DNA from: Ruminobacter amylophilus
GTDB taxonomy: Bacteria; Pseudomonadota; Gammaproteobacteria; Enterobacterales; Succinivibrionaceae
Length of the DNA stretch: 64,000 bases
Assembly: GCF_900115655.1 (NCBI RefSeq)
Contig: NZ_FOXF01000006.1
Coordinates: 39,160 to 103,159 of the forward strand
Direction of reading: 5' to 3'
Below the pieces are notes generated by a model. That model ran no database searches. It was given only the letters and a program-made list of their open reading frames with translations, and was not told where the DNA came from. A program made the position numbers and the translations under genes. Below, in pieces: positions 18,114 to 26,987 of this stretch (position 1 is its first letter; every line of letters begins with the position of its first letter).

Positions 18114-18432
18114 GCGTTCTGTCTCATTATCAGGTAAGGATGTGTCAGTAATCGGTATGTTACAGACAGTATCACTCAATGTGCAAAATATAATGTCGCA
18201 TTTTATATGCGTATCGAAAGAAGATACGGATGAAACTGCTGACATGATTATATTTTTCTTCAGGAAGAACGGATAACCTGCCGGGAATCAGACTGTTTTC
18301 TGATACTGGACATTCTGTTTTTTAAGGCTTTTTATCCGGTGAATCATCCACACGTGCGATAAAAACAGGCCTGTAGGGCCTCTGCCCTTTTCTCTATGAA
18401 CCGTTTTTATTCTACGCACTGACATCAAGCAT

Positions 18433-20898
18433 ATGTTTTCTGAAAAAATATCCAGCCTTCAGCATTTCTGCATAATTCCGTTCTTTTTAAGTGCCGCGGC
18501 CGTTTCCGCTGACATACCGTCGGAAAGGGATTTCGGTACTGGACTGCGTCAGACTCTTGCCGAGAGCATGACCGATGACGTTTATACTTCAGGCATCATT
18601 GACTCCTTATCTTCGGCACAGGGACTCTCCGATATGGAGCAGCTTTATGCCGGTGATATTGTTTCTACTCACGGTGAACTCACTGAAATCATGGAAAAGG
18701 AAAGAACAGCGGATATCACCGGAATTTCGGAAAACAGTGATTCCGGAGACTGCAGTTTCGGGGATATGCTGCGGCTCTCCGCACGGGGAACCGTAAAATG
18801 CCGATTTGAAGGAGAAAGTGCTGACGGCGGAGAGGCGGCCACGGATGATACAGGGATAAACGCGGGAGACGGCAATGGTCGTCACTGCCTGCTTACGCAT
18901 GATTTTAAGGCCGTTCCGCCGGTATCTTTCTTCGGAACCTTTAATTACGGCGTCTGCAGGGATGAACACGGATGCACGGAGTTCTGGCTGGGAGACACCA
19001 GAGACAATTCACTAAGCGGCAGCTGTACCGTTTTTGAAAAGGAAATCGGTCTTACCGTTGAACGTCCGGAGGTGATAAGGGCTCTTATCCTGGATACCGT
19101 TTATTATGATGATTATATTCAGCTCTGGGTAAAAGCGGAAGTCGAGGGAGAAAAAACCGGAAATGATGATGAATCGGGGAACGGTGAAAATCTCTGGGTT
19201 AAACTCATCAATCTGCCGAATGATGATTTTCCGCCGGAGACGGGAGGCAGGTGTGAACTTAACAGAAGTGAAATCACCCGTCTTGAGACGGACATCTGGC
19301 CGATGATCCTGAAGGCTGCATCCGTTTCCCGCGAGGAGTCTGCAGGCAGGGTGCTTAATCTGAAAATCAGGGAACGGGTGTCCGTTACCGGAGGCGGCGA
19401 GGGATACATGAATTTCCGTATTCTGTACGATACCGGAAATCTTGTCGAAAAGGATTACTGGGGAAATTCCGAATGTACCGGGTTATTCGCCGGAAACCCC
19501 CGAGCTGTACTTGGCGGAAAGTGTCTTGAACGTATTTCAGGAGACGAATCAGATGTGAACGGCAATGATTCAGGAGATTATGAATGCATTGTAAGGTCGG
19601 GGATAAGGCTCTGTTCCGATGCCTTCAGAATGCCGGATTTCTTTTTAAGAGACGGAAGACTTGCCGGACTGTGGGATCCTTTCTGCCGGAGACTTGATGT
19701 TTATGAGCGGGAGAATGATTTATCTGATGACAGACCTGAAGCAGAAGGCAGTGTCAGAGGTGACAGACTGCGGAAAATGCTTGCGTCGGAATCCGGTAAA
19801 AAGGTTCCCGTGGATGAACGTGTTCAGCAGCTGTCCGACGGTTTCCCGGAACCTGACGCCGGCATTATGGCTGCCTACGACGTGCCGGATGAGAATAACG
19901 AAGGGGTAGAAGAGGCGGCTCTTCTTCTGCAGACTCTTCAGTACATGCAGAGTGACGTTGTCTGTACCGGCGAACAGAGTTCCGAACGTTCATGCAGTGT
20001 CTTTAAGGGAACGGCCGATACCTGCAGAAAAGGTTATTTCGGCAGAATGGACTGCTGTAATGCGCCAAATACCGCGGATGCCGGAACCTATATCCGTATG
20101 ATTACATATATGGCGGCACTTAAAACCGCATATGCCTCACTCGAAAACACATCTTCAGCCATGGGATCCTGGGCGGGAGGAACACAGATGACCGGTTCTC
20201 AGGGGCTGATATCCGGGACTGCCGACAGCGTTATCGGCAGTGTCATGGATACGGCGGTCGAGAAGGCGAGAGAGGAGTTCATGCAGGCCATAACGGCAAG
20301 GCTTGCCGAAATTGTTGAGAACACCATGGGGGAAGCCGCAAAAGAGGCGCTGTTTACGGAAACCGTAAGTGAGGAGGGAATAAGCATGATTCAGATGAAT
20401 CCCGCAGTGATCGGGGCAATGCAGGGAGTCATGGCCGCATATGTGGCTTATCAGCTGGCTAAAACCCTGGAGGAGATAGCCACGTCATGCAGGCCGAACG
20501 AGATAGAAACCTCCATGAAGCTTAAGCTTGATTCCTGTATGTATACCGGGAGATCGTGCACTGAAAAGGTTCTGGGAAAATGCGTGGTTTACGAACAGAG
20601 ATACTGCTGTTTCAGTTCTCCTCTGGCCAGAATAGTCATGGAACAGCTCCCGGAATCCGGCTTTGACTTTCCGGACGGAGTATGCGGAGGTATTCCTCTT
20701 TCCCTATTATCAGAGGTCGATTTTAAAAAGATTGATCTGTCTGAGTGGCTCAGATACGTGGAAAACACCGATCTTCTGGATGTAAGCAGAATGTCCGTGG
20801 ACGGACTTACCGGCAGCGGCAGTGTTTTAAACGTGAGCGGAAGGAGTGATAGCAGACAGAGAAATGCTGAACGTCTGCAGAAGGGGGCAAAGCCTTGA
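18433..20898 (+). CDS. TraN-like mating-pair stabilisation protein, orphan
   Basis: The 821-residue product starts with a signal peptide (cleavage after AVSA, residue 26) and is rich in cysteine throughout. The C-terminal part is the F-type TraN signature: cysteines at about 702, 709, 717, 725, 726 and 751, with CCFSSPLARIVMEQ and SEVDFKKIDLSEW. In F-type conjugation TraN sits in the outer membrane of the donor and contacts a recipient porin. No other tra, trb or relaxase gene lies in the window, so this copy is alone. It may be a leftover of an integrated element or reused as a surface adhesin. The reading frame is intact. Confidence 0.82.
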   Translation: MFSEKISSLQHFCIIPFFLSAAAVSADIPSERDFGTGLRQTLAESMTDDVYTSGIIDSLSSAQGLSDMEQLYAGDIVSTHGELTEIMEKERTADITGISENSDSGDCSFGDMLRLSARGTVKCRFEGESADGGEAATDDTGINAGDGNGRHCLLTHDFKAVPPVSFFGTFNYGVCRDEHGCTEFWLGDTRDNSLSGSCTVFEKEIGLTVERPEVIRALILDTVYYDDYIQLWVKAEVEGEKTGNDDESGNGENLWVKLINLPNDDFPPETGGRCELNRSEITRLETDIWPMILKAASVSREESAGRVLNLKIRERVSVTGGGEGYMNFRILYDTGNLVEKDYWGNSECTGLFAGNPRAVLGGKCLERISGDESDVNGNDSGDYECIVRSGIRLCSDAFRMPDFFLRDGRLAGLWDPFCRRLDVYERENDLSDDRPEAEGSVRGDRLRKMLASESGKKVPVDERVQQLSDGFPEPDAGIMAAYDVPDENNEGVEEAALLLQTLQYMQSDVVCTGEQSSERSCSVFKGTADTCRKGYFGRMDCCNAPNTADAGTYIRMITYMAALKTAYASLENTSSAMGSWAGGTQMTGSQGLISGTADSVIGSVMDTAVEKAREEFMQAITARLAEIVENTMGEAAKEALFTETVSEEGISMIQMNPAVIGAMQGVMAAYVAYQLAKTLEEIATSCRPNEIETSMKLKLDSCMYTGRSCTEKVLGKCVVYEQRYCCFSSPLARIVMEQLPESGFDFPDGVCGGIPLSLLSEVDFKKIDLSEWLRYVENTDLLDVSRMSVDGLTGSGSVLNVSGRSDSRQRNAERLQKGAKP

Positions 20899-21360
20899 AA
20901 TCCAAGTCCTGAAGCCAGCTGTACATGATTTTTTCGGCAAATTTTTGTACATTGTTCTTAAAGTGTGAGAAATAAGAAAAAATCCCCTCGGACAGATGCG
21001 TTTTTCCCGACAATAAGTCTGTAAAAATATCTTTACAGTCCGGAAAAACATCCGTTTTTGTAAGCCTTAAATGTTAATTTGTGTGAGATTTTAGCTAATA
21101 ATTGTTATAGATATTGATAAATATGTTAGCTGTATTCATAATTAACCATGATAAAAGTATAAAAGGTAGTCTGGTAAGGATTTTACCTTTAAAATAAAAC
21201 TATCCGTTTCTATGGTCACCGGTTCAGTCACTCTGTATGCTTTGGAGGCTGTATGATACTGAGTGTCGTATGACGACGGGGATCAATCAACAGTTATAAT
21301 AAAATAAGAGGTTTTAGCCGGTCAGTTTTGCATGAAACCGGTCGGTACGGGGATTTTTCT
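20899..21360. other. Intergenic region before the zinc-ribbon gene
   Basis: About 460 bases without a supportable gene. An inverted repeat AAAGGTA (21162-21168) / TACCTTT (21184-21190) lies about 170 bases before the next gene and may be regulatory. Confidence 0.45.
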
Positions 21361-22677
21361 ATGAGATGTCAGGAATGTAACGCTGAACTTGATGATGACG
21401 TGCTGTTCTGCGAAAAATGCGGTGCAAGAATATCAAAGGATAACAGCATTGCAAGCAAACTTCATTTTTCCAAGAACAGACCTGCAGCGGCAGCCGAGGG
21501 GACTTCCGGAGGTTTCTACAGCAGTACAAATAAAGGCAAGAGCACTGACGCCAACAACAGTGTTGTTTTTGATGCCAAAACCATTGAAGACGACGTGGCC
21601 AACATCGTAATCGACAAGTCTGAGCCGGTTCAGACACAGCAGGCTCCTGTCGTTGATGATATTTCCGTTGAGGCAGAGGAAGCTCCGGCTGTTCAGTCTT
21701 CAGACAGTGAGATTACCCTGGATCTTTCCGGAGAAAATTCAGGAACTGAAGATCCTGTTACCGTGGATCTTTCCACTGACACATCAGTTACGGCTGACGA
21801 TACGCTGGATTTTTCCGCAGAAACCTCTTCAGCCGAAGAGCTGATTACTCCTGAAGTGCAGGTGAATTCATCCTCTGCAACTGCCGAAACCGGCGGTATT
21901 GCCGCCATGATTCAGAAGGCCATGAGCAACGCCGGAACCGACGGTGCTTCATCCGAGTCTCCGGATGCAGTACAGGAAACTCCTGACCATGGCAATGTTC
22001 AGCAGACTTCCATGACGGAAGAAAAGGCTGATACCACCGCTAAGGGAACCGAAGATCAGCAAAAGAAGGAAGAAAACGCAGGCAACGGAGAAAATAATGA
22101 AGGTGATGATGACATCGCCGGAACCTTTACCTATCTTGCAGGGTCGGCAGAGAGACAGATAAATGCGTTTCTCGGCTGTGCCGTCGGTGCGCTGGTTCTT
22201 CTGGTGCTTGCAGTGGTAACGACTGATTTTATCAAGGTGCTTATGGCTCTCCTCGGAGCCGGCTGTTTCGGTTATGCCTTCTACGTTGCTCCGAAGGTTA
22301 TTGAGGCTACCGTGAATGCTCTGGTCAAGGGAGAGGGATATTATTTCATTGAATACGTAAATGAAATCAGTAAATACATGAAGACCGCGGTTATTCCGGT
22401 GGGAGCAGGCATGGCACTTCTTCTCGTTGCCATGATTCTAGAATGGTGCGATCATGATTACGGCGCCAAGTATGTAACTCTGCTTTCCATGTTCGCCATG
22501 GCCGGCGGTTTTGCTGTGTCAGGCGTGTGTGCTGCAAGATTTGCGGTGACTAACAAGATTTTTGATGAGCTGGCTTCAGGCAACAAGCCAAAGAAAAACT
22601 ATTCAGACGTCATCAATTATGTCGCAGCAGGCGTGGTTTTCGTTATTGTCATTCTGTCTGCGGTTATGGCGGCATAA
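21361..22677 (+). CDS. Zinc-ribbon membrane protein, function unknown
   Basis: The ATG at 21361 is chosen because the zinc ribbon then begins at once (MRCQEC...CEKC, Cys 3, 6, 20 and 23) and ACGGGGA precedes it. The 438-residue protein has a zinc ribbon (1-30), a long acidic, Ser/Thr/Glu-rich, low-complexity region (about 35-255) containing several repeats of a DLS motif, and a C-terminal block of about four membrane helices (about 275-438). The plan (cytosolic zinc ribbon, disordered linker, membrane block) is common in bacteria but has no assigned function. A terminator follows. It resembles in style the zinc-ribbon/FHA protein at 34463, but shares no further domain. Confidence 0.75.
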   Translation: MRCQECNAELDDDVLFCEKCGARISKDNSIASKLHFSKNRPAAAAEGTSGGFYSSTNKGKSTDANNSVVFDAKTIEDDVANIVIDKSEPVQTQQAPVVDDISVEAEEAPAVQSSDSEITLDLSGENSGTEDPVTVDLSTDTSVTADDTLDFSAETSSAEELITPEVQVNSSSATAETGGIAAMIQKAMSNAGTDGASSESPDAVQETPDHGNVQQTSMTEEKADTTAKGTEDQQKKEENAGNGENNEGDDDIAGTFTYLAGSAERQINAFLGCAVGALVLLVLAVVTTDFIKVLMALLGAGCFGYAFYVAPKVIEATVNALVKGEGYYFIEYVNEISKYMKTAVIPVGAGMALLLVAMILEWCDHDYGAKYVTLLSMFAMAGGFAVSGVCAARFAVTNKIFDELASGNKPKKNYSDVINYVAAGVVFVIVILSAVMAA

Positions 22678-22706
22678 CGGATATATTTTTACTTTTTTAT
22701 GATTTC

Positions 22707-22742
22707 GTCTCCGGTTCGGTTTCCCTGGCCGGAGATTTTTTA
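22707..22742 (+). terminator. Rho-independent terminator
   Basis: TCTCCGG (22708-22714) pairs with CCGGAGA (22729-22735), followed by TTTTTTA. Confidence 0.85.
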
Positions 22743-23011
22743 TTCATCTTGCAGTATTTCCGAGCTGTGTTTCATTCTGTATAAACAAGTCGTGCTATAA
22801 TCCTTAAAAAGTGGTTTCAGTGCCTGATTTCATTGAGTTTTCATGTTGCGGTAATTTATGGCTGCATAAAAATGAAACTGACGGCTGCATTTCGGTGCCG
22901 GTGCTGATCATAAACAGAAGAGAACGTCCGCCTGTCAGAAGATGTTCCGCATAAAAAGATAACATTATCAGTATTTACTACATAATAAGAATTTTGTGTT
23001 TTGAGGTTTGT

Positions 23012-24367
23012 ATGAGTTTCAATATTGAACGTAACGGCAAAAAAAGAGTGGTTATCATAGGGGGCGGTTTCGGAGGATTAAGGCTGGCCCAGGGGCTGAA
23101 GAAATCAAATTTTCAGGTGATTCTTGTCGATAAGAACAATTACCATCAGTTCCCGCCGCTGATTTATCAGATTGCCACGGCAGGTCTCAATCCAAGCTCC
23201 ATTTCCTTCCCTTTCCGCAAGCTGTTTGAGGATCGCAAGGACTATTTTTTCCGTATGGCGGAGCTTACCTGTATCTATCCTGAAGGTAACTACATTCAGA
23301 CTTCAATAGGTAAGATTGACTATGACTATCTGGTACTGGCAAACGGTACAAAGACCAACTTCTTCAACAACAAGAACGTTGAGGAATGGGCGATACCGAT
23401 GAAGACCGTGCCTGAGGCCATGGGACTCAGAAACACTCTTCTGGCAAGCTTTGAAAGATCCATAACCTGTTCCAATGAACAGGAAAGGGATGAATTCCTG
23501 AACATTGTTATTGTAGGCGGCGGTCCTTCAGGTGTGGAAATCGCCGGCGCCATTGCGGAAATGAGACGTTATGTTCTGCCGAAGGATTATCCGGACATGG
23601 ATACCTCAAAGGTTCACATTTATCTTATCGAAGGCGGAAAGAGACTTCTGGCAGGCATGTCGGAAGAATCTTCGGAAAAGGCTCTGAAGTTCCTTCAGAG
23701 CATGAATGTCGAGGTGAAGCTCAATACCTTTGTAACCGATTATGAGGATCACAAGGTCAGGATGAATGACGGCTCCGCCATAGGTACCAGAAATCTTATC
23801 TGGGTAGGCGGTGTAACGGCAAATCAGGTAAACGGTATTCCTGACAGTGCTCTCGGACGCGGCAGACGTATCATGGTCGATAACTACAGCAGGGTTAAAG
23901 GCTTTGATAATATCTTTGCCATCGGCGATATTTCTCTTATGGAAGGTGATCCTAATTTCCCTAACGGACATCCTCAGATGGCTCAGCCTTCAATTCAGCA
24001 GGGTGAGCTTTTGGCCAGAAACATTATTGCCCTGGAGAAGGGGAAGCCTTTGAAAGGATTTGTGTACAAGGATCTCGGCTGTATGGCTACAATCGGTAAG
24101 AACAAGGCCGTGGCTGAAATTGCAGGGTGCAGGCTGGGCGGATTTTTCGCATGGATACTCTGGATGGCCGTACACCTGGTTTCAATTCTCGGTGTTAAAA
24201 ACAAGTTCTTCGTGTTTATGGACTGGATCTGGAGTTATTTCACCTATGATCAGTCAAACCGTATGATTCTGCGTTCTACTCAGAGCAAGGTGATGAAGAA
24301 TATTGAGGATACCCTGAGAGAGCTTCACGGCCATGACGATCATAAAGAACAGACAACAGAGAAGTAA
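23012..24367 (+). CDS. ndh: Type II NADH dehydrogenase (NDH-2)
   Basis: A membrane-bound single-subunit flavoenzyme passing electrons from NADH to quinone without pumping ions. The ATG at 23012 follows TGAGGT; an in-frame start at 22994 lacks a site. The 451 residues contain the FAD-binding GGGFGGL near residue 20 and the second dinucleotide motif IVIVGGGPSGVEIAGAIAEM for NADH near 170. The third is FAIGDIS, the FAD-binding AIGD, near 300. The C-terminal hydrophobic and amphipathic region (FFAWILWMAVHLVSILG) anchors it to the membrane. The sequence type is that common in anaerobes and Bacteroidetes. Its 3' end plus terminator is repeated, decayed, at 26761. Confidence 0.94.
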   Translation: MSFNIERNGKKRVVIIGGGFGGLRLAQGLKKSNFQVILVDKNNYHQFPPLIYQIATAGLNPSSISFPFRKLFEDRKDYFFRMAELTCIYPEGNYIQTSIGKIDYDYLVLANGTKTNFFNNKNVEEWAIPMKTVPEAMGLRNTLLASFERSITCSNEQERDEFLNIVIVGGGPSGVEIAGAIAEMRRYVLPKDYPDMDTSKVHIYLIEGGKRLLAGMSEESSEKALKFLQSMNVEVKLNTFVTDYEDHKVRMNDGSAIGTRNLIWVGGVTANQVNGIPDSALGRGRRIMVDNYSRVKGFDNIFAIGDISLMEGDPNFPNGHPQMAQPSIQQGELLARNIIALEKGKPLKGFVYKDLGCMATIGKNKAVAEIAGCRLGGFFAWILWMAVHLVSILGVKNKFFVFMDWIWSYFTYDQSNRMILRSTQSKVMKNIEDTLRELHGHDDHKEQTTEK

Positions 24368-24444
24368 AGGTATCTGACTGACACGTACACCTGTGCGGGT
24401 CTTCTGACTAAACAGGCTCTGCAGAAAATGCAGAGCCTGTTTTT
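24237..24444 (+). repeat. Direct repeat A: ndh 3' end and terminator (intact copy)
   Basis: This 208-base segment, the last part of ndh plus its downstream region and terminator, recurs at 26761-26968 in the same orientation with only scattered differences. Confidence 0.9.
24410..24444 (+). terminator. Rho-independent terminator after ndh
   Basis: AAACAGGCTCTGCA pairs with TGCAGAGCCTGTTT around GAAAA and runs into Ts. Confidence 0.92.
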
Positions 24445-24713
24445 GTATGCTCGGCAGGCATGATTTCTATAGGCTCATCAACACGTTCAGTTGAAACCGA
24501 ATACTGAACATCAAAATCAAAATGTAAAACGGATGACTACTTTCAACAAAGCACTCTGCGAAAAACATTCTGAAGAATAAGCTGTATGTTTTTATATCAA
24601 GGATACAGTTATTAAGCGAATTTTGAATAAGCCTCAACGTTATGTTTCTGCATTAAAACGATTTCCATTGATTATAGGTCTGGATTTTAGTATCCGCTGA
24701 AATATGCGTCTGC

Positions 24714-25031
24714 TTAATCAAGTTTTTCAATAAGGCACTGGTGATCTTTAGTCTTTGTGCTGTAATTTATTCCTACAATTATGATGTTTTTGAACTGTCC
24801 GGTGTAGCGTTTGCAGTATTCCTGTTTTTTAATCTGAGCAATGGCTTCTTCAGCAGAACCGTCATACTTAAACTCAATCAGGATTAGTGGCTGTCTCCTT
24901 GTTATTGGTTCATACACTAAATCAACTCGTCCTTTGCCTGACTGATCTTCACTGTGACAGCTGTAATCGTCAAGAGTTGACCATAAAAGTCCGGTCATTA
25001 CACAATAAGTGAGTGATTCCTCGTCATTGTA
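24714..25031 (-). pseudogene. Detached C-terminal PD-(D/E)XK domain of the AAA-ATPase gene
   Basis: These 105 codons are the natural end of the gene starting at 26394 but are out of frame with it because of the duplication at 25032-25075. They hold the nuclease-like motif G-R-V-D-L-V followed by L-I-L-I-E-F-K-Y, giving D...ExK, as in the PDDEXK_9 domain normally fused to AAA-ATPase-like proteins. Deleting one 22-bp copy rejoins LLD to YNDEESLTY and gives a continuous 552-residue protein (1659 bases, divisible by three). An internal ATG (24998) could give a 94-residue product, but no good ribosome site was seen. Confidence 0.88.
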
Positions 25032-26394
25032 GTCGAGCAGAGTTACAGCCGAAGTCGAGCAGAGTTACAGCCGAAGAATTGTGGATTTCCTGAATAAGTG
25101 TAGCTACGGTTGCTCCATCAAGTTCCTTTATTGCTTTTAGCAGGCTTTCTGAACGTTTTATTGTTTCCATTCGCTCGTACCAGTTCTGCTCTCTGACAAT
25201 ATCCATCAGCACTGCTTTGATTTCAGCATTCGGAACATAGGCAACTTTACGATATTGATTTTTTGTTTCTGCACATCCAAGGTAACCGAGACATACCAGA
25301 AGACTGAATACATCATTTTTATCTTTGATGTTTACCATATCATTCTGGAAATTTGCACAGCTGAAAGTAACTTCATCACCTTCGATTAAGTTGATGATGT
25401 CTTCCTTTATGCCTTGAAAATCAGTATTGATGAGGCGTACAAATTCTTCGTTTGATGAAGTTCCGCTCCAATAGCTTTTGCACTTACCATCGCTGACAGC
25501 AGAAACAACAGAGTTGGGGTTATAAATATCAATGCCATTGAGTTTATATCCTTCATACCATTTTTTCAGTTCCTGATGTGATAATGTGCAGTCAGGTGAT
25601 TTTACAATTTCGGCAACCTCATCTTCGGTGAAACCAAAATATGTCTCAAATGGTTCGGGGGCGAGCATATTGTATTCTTTAAAGCCGTTTAAAGCTGATT
25701 GAGAGTTATATTTCTTGATAGGAAGAATACCGGTAAGATAAGCTAAAGCAAAGCAATCCTGACCATCTTTTGATTTAAATAAACCTCGCAGAAACTCTAT
25801 AAACTTTTCCTGTAATACCGTTTCATTTTTGTACTCTCTGTATATCAGATCCCATTCATCCATAATTAAAATAAATGGTTCACCAGTGTATCTGCATATA
25901 ACATCCAATGCTGAAGATAAAGATTTCTTTCCAACCAGGGGTGCTTTATTTATTTGTTCTGCGTAGTTTTTGTTTTCTTTCAGATCCAGAATAACCAGGT
26001 ACTGCAGAAAATCTACGATGTCATCGATATCTTCGATATAAAGGGATTTGTCTGACGTATACGAAATATACTTATCCTTTATGGAGTTCATATCGATGTA
26101 TATGACATTGTATTTATTCAGGTGGTCTTCATAATTTTTTTCTTTGGAAATTTTCAGATTGTCAAAAATTTTTTGTCCTGCATATCCTTTGGAATAATAA
26201 GCTGAAAGCATGTCAGCAGTTACTGTTTTACCGAATCTGCGGGGGCGGGTTATGGCAAAGAAACGCTTATCGGCACTGATCTTTGCGGATATCTTTCCTA
26301 TAAAATCTGTCTTATCCACAAAAATTTCAGAATCTTTGAATTTAACCAGCCTGATAAAGCTGTTATCTTTATCAGGGTTCAGAATATTTCCCAT
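25024..26394 (-). CDS. AAA-ATPase-like protein, N-terminal part of a frameshifted gene
   Basis: The first 450 or so of the present 456 residues belong to the AAA-ATPase_like family (PF09820 type), often found in many copies in gut bacteria and usually followed by a PD-(D/E)XK domain. It shows FVDKTDFI, the P-loop-like ITRPRRFGKT near residue 50 and Walker B FILIMDEWD near 175. Residues GFTEDEV and WYEGYKLNG are family blocks. The last residues (FGCNSARLQ) are frameshift product from a 22-bp tandem duplication. The family's role is unknown; links with mobile elements have been suggested. The gene lies in an insertion flanked by repeats of the ndh end. Confidence 0.88.
   Translation of the reverse strand: MGNILNPDKDNSFIRLVKFKDSEIFVDKTDFIGKISAKISADKRFFAITRPRRFGKTVTADMLSAYYSKGYAGQKIFDNLKISKEKNYEDHLNKYNVIYIDMNSIKDKYISYTSDKSLYIEDIDDIVDFLQYLVILDLKENKNYAEQINKAPLVGKKSLSSALDVICRYTGEPFILIMDEWDLIYREYKNETVLQEKFIEFLRGLFKSKDGQDCFALAYLTGILPIKKYNSQSALNGFKEYNMLAPEPFETYFGFTEDEVAEIVKSPDCTLSHQELKKWYEGYKLNGIDIYNPNSVVSAVSDGKCKSYWSGTSSNEEFVRLINTDFQGIKEDIINLIEGDEVTFSCANFQNDMVNIKDKNDVFSLLVCLGYLGCAETKNQYRKVAYVPNAEIKAVLMDIVREQNWYERMETIKRSESLLKAIKELDGATVATLIQEIHNSSAVTLLDFGCNSARLQ
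25032..25075. repeat. 22-bp tandem duplication causing the frameshift
   Basis: Two exact head-to-tail copies (25032-25053 and 25054-25075), each beginning GTCGAGCAGAGTTACAG. The unit is not a multiple of three, so two copies break the frame and one copy restores it. Confidence 0.95.
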
Positions 26395-26760
26395 AACTTT
26401 AACTTCCCAAAACTCAACATCATCTGCTGTCGTTTTATCACAGCACTGAATTTTTATCCGTGATACAGGATGGAACTTCCTTTGAACAATTATCCATACA
26501 GCTCATCTGTCAGTAATTTAAACAGTATCAGCAAATAATTCAACAGTTATGATTCCTGCATAATTTTTAGTGAATAAATATGACGTATCCTTAATACCGG
26601 TGATTCAGGTGTTTTTTAAACATGTATTGATCTTTATGGCTGTTGAATAGAACACGTCGCGGTCTTAACGCAGTCATTAGGCTCGTGAACAGAAGCATTT
26701 GCGCTTCTGCCTGTTTGGGTGATGCATCATGTCCGTTTCCTTTGCTGTAGCTGATAAGAA
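26395..26760. other. Upstream flank of the AAA-ATPase gene
   Basis: About 365 bases with no gene. A 7-bp hairpin, CAGAAGC (26690-26696) / GCTTCTG (26703-26709), lies shortly before the decayed ndh repeat. Confidence 0.45.
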
Positions 26761-26889
26761 ATTTCACCTATGCTCAGTCAAACCGCATGATTCTGCGTTC
26801 TACTCAGAGCAAGGTGATGAAGAATATTGAGGATACCCTGAGAGCTTTACGGTCATGACGATCATAAAGAACCGACAACAGAGAAGTAA
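26761..26889 (+). pseudogene. Decayed ndh 3' fragment
   Basis: Matches the last 43 or so codons of ndh (24237-24367) with a few substitutions and a 2-base deletion near 26852 that breaks the frame. It has no start. The match continues past the stop through the terminator to 26968. Confidence 0.88.
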
Positions 26890-26931
26890 AGGTATCTGAC
26901 GGACACGTACACCTGTGCGGGTCTTCTGACT

Positions 26932-26966
26932 AAACAGGCTCTGCAGAAAATGCAGAGCCTGTTTTT
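26932..26966. terminator. Repeated ndh terminator, now facing nhaC
   Basis: The same hairpin as 24410-24444. Here it lies 22 bases beyond the nhaC stop and may serve both strands. Confidence 0.8.
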
Positions 26967-26987
26967 ATATGGCCTGATAATCTGAAA

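Larger units (their letters stand above)
17724..18432. other. Intergenic region with a possible structured RNA and A+T-rich stretch
   Basis: Between the tag-operon terminator and the TraN-like gene there is no open frame of note. It holds the nested stem-loops at 17843-17919, a strongly A+T-rich part (about 17940-18115) and the palindrome at 18096-18113. The promoter of the TraN-like gene must lie here. Confidence 0.5.
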
